Assembly: GCA_045604965.1 (NCBI GenBank)
Contig: JAZUPB010000059.1
Location: 80,516-144,515, forward strand
Reading direction: 5' to 3'
Length of the DNA: 64,000 nt
Source: JAISGQ01 sp045604965
GTDB lineage: Bacteria; Bacillota; Clostridia; Oscillospirales; Acutalibacteraceae
In this document: positions 15,704 through 23,546 of the stretch, piece after piece
Layout of the letters: each line of letters begins with the position of its first letter
How positions within the stretch are numbered: position 1 is the stretch's first letter
Translations under genes and position numbers: made by a program
The notes under the pieces: generated by a model
Seen by the model: the letters and a program-made list of their open reading frames with translations, nothing else
What the model was told of the DNA's origin: nothing
Database searches by the model: none

Positions 15704-16652
15704 AAACGCAGGCTGTTTCGCGGCTGTGACAGCAGCCAGTGTACTGATACTGTGGATAATGTCACTTATAGCGCAAAGAGTCGGAGAAAGCACTCAGGGT
15801 GAAGCACTGAAAGATCGTTACAGCAGTGTGCTGAGCGCAGATCGCTATGAAAAGATAGACATCAGCGAAGCAGGCGAACCCTACAAAGAGGTCACAGAAG
15901 CCTACCGTGCAGAAAAAGAGGGAAAAACTGCAGGTTATATCATAGAGTTAACGGTACAGGGCTACGGCGGTGAAATGGAAGTGACGGCAGGGGTAAGTGC
16001 TGACGGAAAGAGAATAACGGGAGTCAGGATAGGAGATAACAATGAGACTGAGGATATAGGCGGACGGGTTGAGGAGATTTCCTTTCTGTCGCAGTTTAAA
16101 AACGCGGCGGCACCTCTTGAACTGGGAAAGAGCACTCTTAAAGACGGAACCTATTATGCAGAAAGCGAGCGGTTCGAGGACGGATATAAGGACAACGTGA
16201 CACTGACGGTGGAAAACGGAAAAATAACACGTGCTGTATGGGATGCCGAAAATGAAAATGGAGGCAAAAGCAAACGTCAGGCATCCATTGACGGAGAATA
16301 TGTTATGACTGCTGACGGGCTTTTGTGGCACGAGCAGGCACAGCTTCTCGAATCAAGGCTTACGGAACTGCAGGAGCCCTCAAGACTGGTATTCGGCGAA
16401 AACGGAAGAACGGATGCAATAGCAGGAGTTTCTATAAAAATAAACACCTTTGTCTCTCTCTCTCAGGAATGCTGTGTAAAGGCGGGCGGAGAGACCGACC
16501 GCACCGCCATAGACGGCGTTTCGGGGGCTACAGTTTCGTCAAAGGCTGTAGTGGGAGCAGTAAATACTGCGGCAAAATTTACCAATGAGTTTATTCTTGA
16601 AAATGGCGAAACTGTAACTGCAGACACATCGGGGAGCGATATTTATGAATAA
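15675..16652 (+). CDS. rnfG: Rnf complex subunit G with an inserted second FMN-binding-like module
   Basis: A 325-residue protein where RnfG is usually near 200. One N-terminal membrane helix (about 12-34) precedes an extracytoplasmic FMN_bind domain whose first half is at about residues 75-155 (YIIELTVQGYGGEMEV, then NETEDIGG). The flavinylation site DGVSGATVSSKAVV is near residue 285. Between these halves is an insert of about 120 residues. It reads like another FMN_bind-type module (KDGTYYAESERFEDGYKDNV, then a Trp-Asp-Ala turn and SIDGEYVM), but its own site is degenerate (DAIAGVSIKIN in place of SGAT). So one certain and one doubtful flavin site. A ribosome site AAAGGTGG lies upstream. 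It overlaps both neighbours. Confidence 0.88.
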   Translation: MNENTKRWLKNAGCFAAVTAASVLILWIMSLIAQRVGESTQGEALKDRYSSVLSADRYEKIDISEAGEPYKEVTEAYRAEKEGKTAGYIIELTVQGYGGEMEVTAGVSADGKRITGVRIGDNNETEDIGGRVEEISFLSQFKNAAAPLELGKSTLKDGTYYAESERFEDGYKDNVTLTVENGKITRAVWDAENENGGKSKRQASIDGEYVMTADGLLWHEQAQLLESRLTELQEPSRLVFGENGRTDAIAGVSIKINTFVSLSQECCVKAGGETDRTAIDGVSGATVSSKAVVGAVNTAAKFTNEFILENGETVTADTSGSDIYE

Positions 16653-17181
16653 ATACAGCCGATCTGCGGCGATTTGCCTGGCTTCAGCCGCTCCTGCACT
16701 GGTGTCGGGAACGACCTCCCCTGTGCTGTCTCTTGCCTGTGCCGCAGTTATCTCGGCCGCAGGCTGCAGTGCTCTGGGAGCGGTGAGAGTTGTAAGGAAA
16801 ACAGGGAATGCACTTCTCTCAGGTTTTGCAGCGATAATGACAGCCGCGGCGGTTTCTCTGGGCAGTGAGCTGATTATCTGCGCTGCATTCCCGAGCAGTT
16901 TTGATAACGCGCCGACCTTTGCATTGACAGGTGCACCCTTGTTTTTTGCTGCCTGCTTTGCCTCGTCAACTATGGAGGAACGAACTTTGCACTCGGTTTG
17001 CTGTGTTGCGGCAGCGGCGCTTCTGACAGTATCTCTCGGAATATTGCGCCTTCTCTTTGTGCTTATGCCTCTTGCAGAGGATGTGTCTGTTGGGCTTATC
17101 CTTGCAGGTGCGGTCATCGCCGTTATTAGGCGCTTTATACCCAATAAGGAGGAAAAAGTATGGGAAATGCGGGGCTTTTAA
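16645..17181 (+). CDS. rnfE: RnfE-like membrane subunit, divergent
   Basis: A 178-residue protein with five or six hydrophobic helices in the rnfE position of the operon (C-D-G-E-A). RnfE and RnfA are inverted paralogues that together bind an intramembrane [2Fe-2S] cluster through two Cys each. By hand alignment the first Cys site (LGMCP-type) reads SAAPALVSGTTS here, so Cys became Ala. The second (VVNCxxLG-type) reads FFAACFASS, which keeps a Cys without the Asn. The GMGxGFTLAL motif is also gone. Start ATG 16645 with GGGGAG upstream, 8-bp overlap with rnfG and 22-bp overlap with rnfA. Identity rests on position and topology more than on similarity. Confidence 0.7.
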   Translation: MNKYSRSAAICLASAAPALVSGTTSPVLSLACAAVISAAGCSALGAVRVVRKTGNALLSGFAAIMTAAAVSLGSELIICAAFPSSFDNAPTFALTGAPLFFAACFASSTMEERTLHSVCCVAAAALLTVSLGILRLLFVLMPLAEDVSVGLILAGAVIAVIRRFIPNKEEKVWEMRGF

Positions 17182-17669
17182 TCGCAGGGGCGCTTTCGTC
17201 CTGTGCGCTGATATACACCGCACCTGCGGCATTGCCTGAAAAAAATCTTCTTGGATCCTTAAAGAGTGCGTTTATGACATCACTGTCGCTTGCCTGCGCA
17301 TTTCTGTTGACAGATGCGGTGTGGCTGACTGCAAATGCTCTTTGGGGTGTAAATGCCGCTGTAATGCTGTGCGCACTTTTCTCCTTTATATTTACGAAGC
17401 TGACGGTGTGGGTATTTACCCCCAATACACACACCTCTTTTCTGACAGCATCCGCCGCTGTACTGGTGCTGACTCAGCCCCAGGCTGTCAGTTGGATGGA
17501 TTCAGTTTTGTTTGCTATTGGCACTGCGGTGGGGATCATCGGTCTGCTGACTGCCCTCTCGCCTGTTCTCAGGCGTTCGAATTTTTCCGATGCACCTCTT
17601 TGTATCAAGGGTCTGCCCTCTTTGCTGTTCATTTTGGGTATCAGCGCACTTGCATTCGGAGGTTTCTGA
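17160..17669 (+). CDS. rnfA: RnfA-like membrane subunit, divergent
   Basis: A 169-residue protein with five or six membrane helices, last gene of the operon, with a perfect AAGGAGG ribosome site. The C-terminal end CIKGLPSLLFILGISALAFGGF (read in two parts: IKGLPSLLFI, ALAFGGF) is the RnfA/NqrE signature. Of the two conserved RnfA cysteines, the first region reads TAPAALPEKN where LGICPFLG-type sequence is expected, and the second reads TASAAVL where TTNCAVLG is expected. So both cluster cysteines seem to be lost. A Cys pair member SSC near residue 15 does not align with them. No rnfB follows: the next gene is an unrelated peptidase 28 bp on. Identity is moderately sure. Confidence 0.72.
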   Translation: MGNAGLLIAGALSSCALIYTAPAALPEKNLLGSLKSAFMTSLSLACAFLLTDAVWLTANALWGVNAAVMLCALFSFIFTKLTVWVFTPNTHTSFLTASAAVLVLTQPQAVSWMDSVLFAIGTAVGIIGLLTALSPVLRRSNFSDAPLCIKGLPSLLFILGISALAFGGF

Positions 17670-17696
17670 TGTTATACTGCCATTGAGGTGGTAACG

Positions 17697-18401
17697 ATGA
17701 CCTACGTTTATAGAGGCGAAAAAGGAACCTTCAATTACGAGGTTACAAAAAAGCCTATGCGCAAGATAAAGATGATCGTCAGAGACGGTGTGGCGCTGGT
17801 TTCGGCACCCGAAAAATGCAAGAACGATCTGATACACGAGTTTGTAGAAAAGAACGCGGAGTGGGTGTTTGCTCAGATCGCAAAAAGAGAAGCTCAGGTC
17901 GAACGCATCGCAAACGGTCTTGAAATATCAATATTGGGTACAAAGAGAAAAATAATCGTATCTTCAGGCAGAACACACGCTCTGCTTGGCGATTCTGCTC
18001 TGTTTGTAAGTGTGCCCGACCCTTCAGACAAAGCTTATGTTGTGGAGACTGTGGATAAATTTCTGCTTAAGCTTGCAAAGGAAGAGCTGAATGATTCACT
18101 TGACAGAATGATGACGGTGTCAGAAGAAAAAGGGCTTGGAATCGAGCGTCCTTCACTGGCAATCCGAAAAATGACCTCACGTTGGGGCAGCTGCACCAGT
18201 GAAAGAGGCACAATAAGGCTCAATCAGCACCTTGTACGTCTCGACCGTGAGCTGATCGACTATGTGACAGCTCACGAGCTTGCTCATCTTCTGGAGGCAA
18301 ATCACAGCTCAAGCTTTTATGCTGTGCTTCTGAAGCTTTGCCCCGACTTTGCGGTAAAACGCAGGATGCTCAGATGCATTGATGTAAATAACTTCCAGTA
18401 G
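17697..18401 (+). CDS. YgjP/WLM-like zinc metallopeptidase (DUF45)
   Basis: A 234-residue soluble protein. The C-terminal half has RKMTSRWGSCTSERGTIRLN, then the zinc motif HELAHLLEANHSSSFY, in which two His of HExxH and the later His bind metal and Glu is catalytic. This is the SprT/YgjP-like M48-clan layout. The N-terminal half is the usual beta-rich YgjP domain. Start at ATG 17697 with GAGG 8 bp upstream; a GTG at 17688 lies within the ribosome site. It is 27 bp downstream of rnfA on the same strand and may be in the same transcript, though the families have no known link. Substrate unknown. Confidence 0.88.
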   Translation: MTYVYRGEKGTFNYEVTKKPMRKIKMIVRDGVALVSAPEKCKNDLIHEFVEKNAEWVFAQIAKREAQVERIANGLEISILGTKRKIIVSSGRTHALLGDSALFVSVPDPSDKAYVVETVDKFLLKLAKEELNDSLDRMMTVSEEKGLGIERPSLAIRKMTSRWGSCTSERGTIRLNQHLVRLDRELIDYVTAHELAHLLEANHSSSFYAVLLKLCPDFAVKRRMLRCIDVNNFQ

Positions 18402-18405
18402 GATT

Positions 18406-18478
18406 CCAAAGGAATTATATTCCTTTGGTGGGGTTAAGGGGCAAAGCCCCTTATGGGTTTTAAGGGCAAAGCCCTTAA
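18406..18478. repeat. Cluster of three adjacent hairpin palindromes
   Basis: Three perfect inverted repeats stand in a row: CCAAAGGAAT with ATTCCTTTGG (18406-18428), TAAGGGG-CAAAG-CCCCTTA (18435-18453) and TTAAGGG-CAAAG-CCCTTAA (18460-18478). The last two share the loop CAAAG. The layout looks like a REP/MITE-type dispersed intergenic element. Confidence 0.75.
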
Positions 18479-18498
18479 TTTAACAAGCAATAAGAAAG

Positions 18499-18528
18499 GC
18501 TGTGTAGAAAAATCTACACAGCCATTTA
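18499..18528. terminator. Terminator between convergent genes
   Basis: Stem GGCTGTGTAG / CTACACAGCC with a 5-nt loop, flanked by A-rich and T-rich runs, between the peptidase gene and the solute-binding protein gene that converge here. Confidence 0.85.
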
Positions 18529-18537
18529 TGCTTTTAT

Positions 18538-19653
18538 TTATCTGTCGCTGTCTGAAACAGGCTTTGCCATAAGAAGATCAAGCACCTTCGAAGGCTCATC
18601 GCCTTTGGTAAGTGACGATATCACATCGTCCCAACAGCCTGCACCGTATTTTTCCTCGTTGGGGGTAAGGGAATATGCACTCTCAAGGGAGAAAAACACG
18701 CCCGAACCGTCTGCGGCGATTTTTCCCTGAGCATATATGTCCTTTTGGGATATAAGCTTATCGGCAAGCTCCATAGCAGTCTGTCTTTTAAGGGGCGAAG
18801 AGAAAGCTGAACGTGTTATGAAAAAGCCCTCGGTAAAGCCGCCGAAAAATGCGGCACATTTATAGTTTTCGCCTTTGAGAGCCGACGCCTCGCTTTCGTT
18901 CAGCACGGCAAAAACAGCCTTTCCGCCTAAAAACAGTTCGGTGGGATTTTTATCGCCCGGAGCAAATGCCCCCATTTTAACAAGCTCGGAAAACAGCCTA
19001 AAACCATCGATCCAATGCTTTTGGGGTGCATCGGGAGATATTTCGGAATTGGTATACACCGTCATTAAATACTGGAAAAACAGAGCACTGTCAAGGGCGT
19101 TGTCCGCAAACAGATACACATCGGAATCGGATATTTCGTTGACGATTTTTATAAGATCACGGGTGTCTGATGCAAGATCGGTATTAAGTACCAGTACACT
19201 GCCTTCTCCGCGCACGGGGATTCCGTAGGCTTGGCCTGAAGAATCGCAGAGCAGTGCGTGTTCTGTGATCTCAGATGCAAAATCGGGCATATGGCCGCGA
19301 AGCTCTTTTACACTTACATATTCTTCACTGAGCAGGTCGCGAACTGCATAAAGAGGAGCGTAAACTATATCAGGTGAGTTTTGGCGGTAGGTTGAACCGT
19401 CTGCAAGAGACAGCTTATAGGCTTCGTCTGATACCACACTTGAATAATATAACGTTATGTGGCTGTTTTCTGCAGTATAATCTGCAAGGACCTCCTGTGT
19501 TGCTGATGCGTCTGACGCACCGCCAAGAGTGCCGTAGAAACGAAGTGTTACCTCAGATGTTTCAGAAGGCGCGTCCTTTTTATCGCTATTTTTGCAGCCG
19601 CACAGAATAATTATCAGAAAAGAAAGAAGGAATGAAATAATTCGCTTGTTCAT
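18538..19653 (-). CDS. Orphan family 1 solute-binding lipoprotein
   Basis: A 371-residue protein with lipoprotein signal MNKRIISFLLSF and lipobox ILCGC (Cys near residue 20). The mature part follows the ABC sugar-binding (family 1) pattern: LRFYGTLGG near the start, a PDIVYAPLYAVRDLL hinge-like segment, GIPVRGEGSVLVLNTDL, and a late FFGGFTEGFFITRSAF that matches the usual loop before the C-terminal lobe. No permease or ATPase gene is adjacent. GGGAG precedes the ATG. It is the last gene of a run PepV - NusG_II protein - this gene, with 15- and 24-bp gaps. It may serve a transporter encoded elsewhere or act as a sensor. Ligand unknown. Confidence 0.82.
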   Translation of the reverse strand: MNKRIISFLLSFLIIILCGCKNSDKKDAPSETSEVTLRFYGTLGGASDASATQEVLADYTAENSHITLYYSSVVSDEAYKLSLADGSTYRQNSPDIVYAPLYAVRDLLSEEYVSVKELRGHMPDFASEITEHALLCDSSGQAYGIPVRGEGSVLVLNTDLASDTRDLIKIVNEISDSDVYLFADNALDSALFFQYLMTVYTNSEISPDAPQKHWIDGFRLFSELVKMGAFAPGDKNPTELFLGGKAVFAVLNESEASALKGENYKCAAFFGGFTEGFFITRSAFSSPLKRQTAMELADKLISQKDIYAQGKIAADGSGVFFSLESAYSLTPNEEKYGAGCWDDVISSLTKGDEPSKVLDLLMAKPVSDSDR

Positions 19654-19668
19654 CGCATTTCTCCCATT

Positions 19669-20085
19669 TTAATAAACTACCGTATCGATCTGCTCACCGG
19701 CACCGTCAAGAGTTACGGTCAGCCGTGCCGGAAGACATACTATAACTTCGCCGCCCTTGCTTATAAACCCCTGATTTACGCAGGTTCTGTCAGGACAGTT
19801 GGCACTTTTCACTCTTACCGCACCGTTCTGTATTTCGATTACATTGATATGCCCTTCCTGCTCTACTGTAAATACGGCATCGGTGTCAAGAGGATAACGG
19901 GCATACTCCTGCCCGTTAATGCTTACGACCGCTTCCGCAACTTCCTTGTTTTCAGATGGCAGAGAGGAGATAAATATCGCCAGGCTTGCCATCAGCAGGA
20001 CTGCAATGACAATGATGTCTCCCAGTTTAATTATCTTTTCTTCTTTTTTCATAAAATACCACAGCTTTTCCAATTGCGGATTCAT
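19669..20085 (-). CDS. NusG domain II-containing membrane-anchored protein
   Basis: A 138-residue protein with one membrane helix (about residues 20-41) and an external NusG domain II-like beta domain: VVSINGQEYARYPL, then VKSANCPDRTCVNQGFI and VIVCLP, with the three conserved Cys. Such proteins are widespread in Firmicutes and often lie near flavin-dependent redox genes (ApbE, RnfX-type), but their role is not settled. The start is uncertain: ATG 20085 and ATG 20052 both lack a good ribosome site; the longer form is given. It sits between pepV and the binding lipoprotein in a tight run. Note the Rnf-like operon 2.5 kb away. Confidence 0.82.
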   Translation of the reverse strand: MNPQLEKLWYFMKKEEKIIKLGDIIVIAVLLMASLAIFISSLPSENKEVAEAVVSINGQEYARYPLDTDAVFTVEQEGHINVIEIQNGAVRVKSANCPDRTCVNQGFISKGGEVIVCLPARLTVTLDGAGEQIDTVVY

Positions 20086-20109
20086 TTAAATTCTTAAAAT
20101 TACATATAT

Positions 20110-21462
20110 TTACATAGTAAACATTCTGTACATAGCCTCACAGCAAACTCTCATATGCTTGATGAGATCGTCTATGCTGAGGCTTTCGTTTGCCTCGTGA
20201 AGGTTTGTGGGGCTGTCAGAATTTGCAGGCCCGAAAGCAACTCCGCGATTGGCAAGAGCACGTGCGTAGGTGCCGCCGCCGGTGGAATATACTTCGCCCT
20301 TTTCGCCTGTGACATCCTCGTAGCATTCGCATAGTGTACGGATAAGGGGATCATCGGTGGGAAGATAGATGGGCGCCTTGTTTTCGGCAACGTTTATACC
20401 GAGAGAAAGCTCCTCTGCCTTGGCGCGAAGATTGTTCTCGATCTCCATTCCATCGGCTGTTACGGGATAGCGGATATCAAGAGCTATGCGCAGACGTCTG
20501 CCCTGAGTTTCGATTATTCCGAGATTGAATGTCAGAGCTCCTGAAGGTTCGTCAGAGCAATCGACGCCAAAGCCCTCGCCTGTTGTATTGCAGAGAAGAG
20601 AACAAAGCACGGAAAGCCATTCTTCACTTAGCTGATTGTTAAGTGCGGTGAGCACTGCGGATGCAGAATTTATACCATTGGTGGGACACATTGCGTGAGC
20701 TGATCTGCCCTTGGCAAAGATAGTATTGCCGTTTATTTTACATTCGCAGCCTGTTGCGGTTACAGTATCAAGAGCTGCACTGTCAATATCCTCTGTGATT
20801 ACAGCGGTGGTCTTTTCTGCAACACAGTTGAATGCACTGCCTGCATTAATGGATACAACCTTGCTGTTTTCGGGAATATCGGCAAATATCTCAAACTGAA
20901 GAATTCCCTTTTCTCGGTTGCATACGGGATAATCGGAATCGGGAGTGAAGGCGAATTCGGGAAGAGGCTCGGAGTTAAAATACATCTCCATATCTTCCAT
21001 ACCAACCTCTTCGCTTGCGCCGAAAATACAGCGAAGTCGTCTGTTTCCGCTGATTCCAAGCTCTTTTATCGCTTTCATACAGTAGAGAGATACTACTGCA
21101 GCACCCTTGTCATCAGCTACGCCTCGGCCGTAAAGACGTCCGTCTCGTTCGGTGAGAGTGAAGGGGTCGCTTACCCAGCCTTCGCCTGCAGGGACGACAT
21201 CAACGTGGGTTAGCACACCTGCATAGGTATCGCCTTCACCTATTTCTGCGTGACCTGCACCATTGCCGATATTTTTGACATCGAAACCCATTTCGGCAGC
21301 TCTGCCGAGAATGTAAAGAAGAGCTTTTTTGCTTCCTTCGCCAAAAGGAGTATCCTCTCCCTGAGATTCGCTGACTACAGAATCTATGGCGACAAGCCCG
21401 CGTATGTCTTCGATAATATCGTCTTTATAGCTGAGAATAAGCTTTTCAAGTTCTTTATTCAT
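20110..21462 (-). CDS. pepV: Xaa-His/dinuclear metal dipeptidase, PepV/Sapep family (M20)
   Basis: A 450-residue cytosolic metallopeptidase of family M20 that cleaves dipeptides. Metal and catalytic motifs are clear: GVLTHVDVVPAGEGW (His-x-Asp), DDKGAAV with the bridging Asp, ASEEVGMED with the general-base Glu, PDSDYPV, and near the end GPANSDSPTNLHEANE with the last metal His. The lid domain is in the middle (about 180-330). This is the order of PepV and Staphylococcus Sapep, both Mn or Zn dependent. AGGAGG precedes the ATG. First gene of a minus-strand run with the NusG_II protein and the binding lipoprotein. Confidence 0.93.
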   Translation of the reverse strand: MNKELEKLILSYKDDIIEDIRGLVAIDSVVSESQGEDTPFGEGSKKALLYILGRAAEMGFDVKNIGNGAGHAEIGEGDTYAGVLTHVDVVPAGEGWVSDPFTLTERDGRLYGRGVADDKGAAVVSLYCMKAIKELGISGNRRLRCIFGASEEVGMEDMEMYFNSEPLPEFAFTPDSDYPVCNREKGILQFEIFADIPENSKVVSINAGSAFNCVAEKTTAVITEDIDSAALDTVTATGCECKINGNTIFAKGRSAHAMCPTNGINSASAVLTALNNQLSEEWLSVLCSLLCNTTGEGFGVDCSDEPSGALTFNLGIIETQGRRLRIALDIRYPVTADGMEIENNLRAKAEELSLGINVAENKAPIYLPTDDPLIRTLCECYEDVTGEKGEVYSTGGGTYARALANRGVAFGPANSDSPTNLHEANESLSIDDLIKHMRVCCEAMYRMFTM

Positions 21463-21539
21463 TGTTACTGCCTCCTATTCGGAACATAATATACTTTGGT
21501 TATTGTACCACACAAATCAAGGCTTTGCATTCTCTTCTA

Positions 21540-21568
21540 TTGACTTAATTAAAATAAAAATGTAAAAT
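21540..21568 (+). promoter_or_regulatory. Sigma-A promoter of coaX
   Basis: TTGACT (21540-21545) and TAAAAT (21563-21568) with a 17-bp spacer, 36 bp before the start codon. Confidence 0.65.
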
Positions 21569-21603
21569 ATCTGTAAACTGAAAGTTTGAAGGAGGCACGC
21601 GTA

Positions 21604-22368
21604 ATGCTGCTTGCTGTGGATATAGGAAATACAAATATAACCCTCGGCGCCTTCGACGGTGATGAGCTTCGCTTTACATCACGTCTTGCCACCGACAGCA
21701 ACCGTACCGAGGATCAGTACGCCATAGAAATGAAGATCGTTCTCGATCTGTACGGCATTGAGCCTTCCGAAATAAACGGCGCGGTTATAGGCTCGGTAGT
21801 GCCGCATATCACTCAGTATATTGCAAACGGAGTAAGAAAGCTTTTCGGCTTTGAGCCGCTTATCCTCGGCCCCGGAGTCAAGACAGGACTCAACATAATG
21901 ATAGATAATCCGGCTCAGCTCGGTGCTGACCTTGTAGCGGTGTCGGTTGCTGCAAAGGCAATGTTTCCCCTGCCCAACATAGTATGTGATCTCGGTACCG
22001 CAAGCACCCTGACGGTTCTTGACGCAAAGGGCAATATGCTGGGCGGTGTCATATACCCCGGCGTACGCACTGCGCTCAATGCTCTTGTTGCCAACACCGC
22101 ACAGCTTCAGCAGGTAAGCTTTGAGGCACCCGACCGCGTTATCGGAAAGAACACCATAGAATGTATGCAGTCCGGCGTTGTTTTCGGTGCGGCATCACTG
22201 CTTGACGGTATGCTGTCACGTGTGGAAAATGAGCTCGGAGAAAGAGTGACCGCCATAGCTACAGGCGGCTTCGCTCAACGTATAGTCCCTCACTGCAGCA
22301 AAAAATTCATCCTGGCGGAAAATCTCGTGCTTGAGGGATTGAAAATCATTTGGGACAAAAACCGCTGA
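21604..22368 (+). CDS. coaX: Type III pantothenate kinase
   Basis: A 254-residue enzyme that phosphorylates pantothenate, the first step of coenzyme A synthesis; unlike type I it is not inhibited by CoA. MLLAVDIGNTNITLGAFDGD carries the phosphate-1 loop of the acetate/sugar kinase fold. GPGVKTGLNI, PAQLGADLVAVSVAA, CDLGTASTLTVLD and GGVIYPGVRTALNAL are the usual type III motifs. AAGGAGG (21589-21595) precedes ATG 21604, so the 18-bp longer form from TTG is rejected. It lies 56 bp before an ECF transporter S component that is very likely co-transcribed. Confidence 0.97.
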   Translation: MLLAVDIGNTNITLGAFDGDELRFTSRLATDSNRTEDQYAIEMKIVLDLYGIEPSEINGAVIGSVVPHITQYIANGVRKLFGFEPLILGPGVKTGLNIMIDNPAQLGADLVAVSVAAKAMFPLPNIVCDLGTASTLTVLDAKGNMLGGVIYPGVRTALNALVANTAQLQQVSFEAPDRVIGKNTIECMQSGVVFGAASLLDGMLSRVENELGERVTAIATGGFAQRIVPHCSKKFILAENLVLEGLKIIWDKNR

Positions 22369-22424
22369 CCGGTTTTTGATATATGCGCTGCATCCTTTCG
22401 GAGCAGCAGCAAGGAGGAAAAAAT

Positions 22425-23075
22425 ATGTCAAACAAAAACAAGGAAAAACTCGAAAATCCCGTAACCAAAACAGTCAAGGCAGCCAACAGAAAGCTTCTGA
22501 TGCTGACCTTTATGGGTCTGTTCACGGCGATCATCTTTCTGATGGGATTCACCCCGATCGGCTATCTCAAGGTAGGCGTTATTGAGATAACCTTCCTGAC
22601 TGTACCCGTAGTGCTCGGTGCTATGCTGTTCGGCGCAAAGGCAGGCGCATTCCTCGGCTTGATGTTCGGTATCACAAGCTTTATCCAGTGCTTCGGTATG
22701 AGTGCATTCGGATCAACACTGCTCGGAATCAATCCCCTGTTCACCGCTGTTGTGTGTATCGTTTCCCGTGTGCTTATGGGCTGGCTCACAGGTCTTATCT
22801 TCGAAGGCTTTGAAAAGAAGAAAAAGACAGGCGTTTTCGCTTTCGGCTTTACTTCCCTTTGCGGTGCACTTCTCAATACCATATTCTTTGTCGGTCTGCT
22901 TATTCTCTGCTTCTGGAACACCGAGTTCATTCAGAGTATTGCAAACGGCAGTCTGCTGGGCTTTATTTCCGCTATCGTAGGAATCAACGGTGTTGTTGAG
23001 GCAATTGTTGTCACAATCCTCGGAACCGCTATAGGCAAGGTTCTGTACACCCTCAATCACAGACTTTACAAATAA
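22425..23075 (+). CDS. ECF transporter S component, probable pantothenate carrier (PanT)
   Basis: A 216-residue protein with six hydrophobic segments after a basic N terminus (KTVKAANRKLLMLTFMGLF). Segments such as GLFTAIIFLMGFTPIGYL, LTVPVVLGAMLFGAKAGAFL and GSLLGFISAIVGINGVVEAI fit the S-component fold, which binds a vitamin and docks on the shared EcfT-EcfA module. That module is not here, as in group II ECF systems. Start ATG 22425 with AAGGAGG; an upstream ATG at 22383 lacks a ribosome site. Neighbour coaX consumes pantothenate, so pantothenate uptake is the likely function. Family is secure, substrate inferred. Confidence 0.9.
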   Translation: MSNKNKEKLENPVTKTVKAANRKLLMLTFMGLFTAIIFLMGFTPIGYLKVGVIEITFLTVPVVLGAMLFGAKAGAFLGLMFGITSFIQCFGMSAFGSTLLGINPLFTAVVCIVSRVLMGWLTGLIFEGFEKKKKTGVFAFGFTSLCGALLNTIFFVGLLILCFWNTEFIQSIANGSLLGFISAIVGINGVVEAIVVTILGTAIGKVLYTLNHRLYK

Positions 23076-23083
23076 GAAATGAA

Positions 23084-23115
23084 AACACAGCCGGCAACGC
23101 CGGCGGGGTTTTTGT
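23084..23115 (+). terminator. Rho-independent terminator
   Basis: Stem GCCGGC / GCCGGC with loop AAC (23090-23104), then GGGGTTTTT, after the ECF gene. Confidence 0.85.
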
Positions 23116-23225
23116 ATAAGTTGGGATTTGCAAACAAGAAATTTGTATTATATGCATTTAATATACAAGAGAATGATTAAGAGAATACAACTATGCAGAA
23201 ACCAAAGCATCGAAATGTAATGAGG

Positions 23226-23290
23226 CACAATGAAACAAAGACTCAAATTACGGAAAGTTTTCTGTTTTTTGTTCTCTTTGTTTCATTGTG
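23226..23290. repeat. 16-bp perfect inverted repeat in the pilus locus upstream region
   Basis: CACAATGAAACAAAGA (23226-23241) is matched exactly by TCTTTGTTTCATTGTG (23275-23290), with a 33-nt T-rich centre. It lies about 130 bp upstream of the promoter of the pilus operon, within a 430-bp stretch (23116-23546) that otherwise shows only that promoter and one dubious 40-codon frame (23193-23315). Confidence 0.8.
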
Positions 23291-23420
23291 TTTTACATCA
23301 AATTACGCCAGATGATTCTTTTTGGCAATAAATAATAGTGTTTTTTAATAATAAACACAGGCATTTGTGCGACATTATGTAAAAATTGATTGTAAAAAGG
23401 CTGTAAAAGCACTGTAAACA

Positions 23421-23449
23421 TTGACAACAAAAGGGAAAACACGTATAAT
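23421..23449 (+). promoter_or_regulatory. Strong sigma-A promoter of the pilus operon
   Basis: Perfect TTGACA (23421-23426) and TATAAT (23444-23449) with a 17-bp spacer. The next gene starts about 90 nt after the expected transcription start. Confidence 0.8.
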
Positions 23450-23546
23450 TATTTTGTGTTATTATATAGAAAATGCGAAAATGCACTCTGATATGAATTT
23501 TTCGATAAAATACAAGCAGAAAACTTCGCCGGCGGGGGTAACAAAT

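Noticed and set aside
23193..23315. 40-codon frame in the pilus upstream region
   Set aside because: Weak ribosome site, overlaps the 16-bp inverted repeat, and nothing supports it beyond the open frame.
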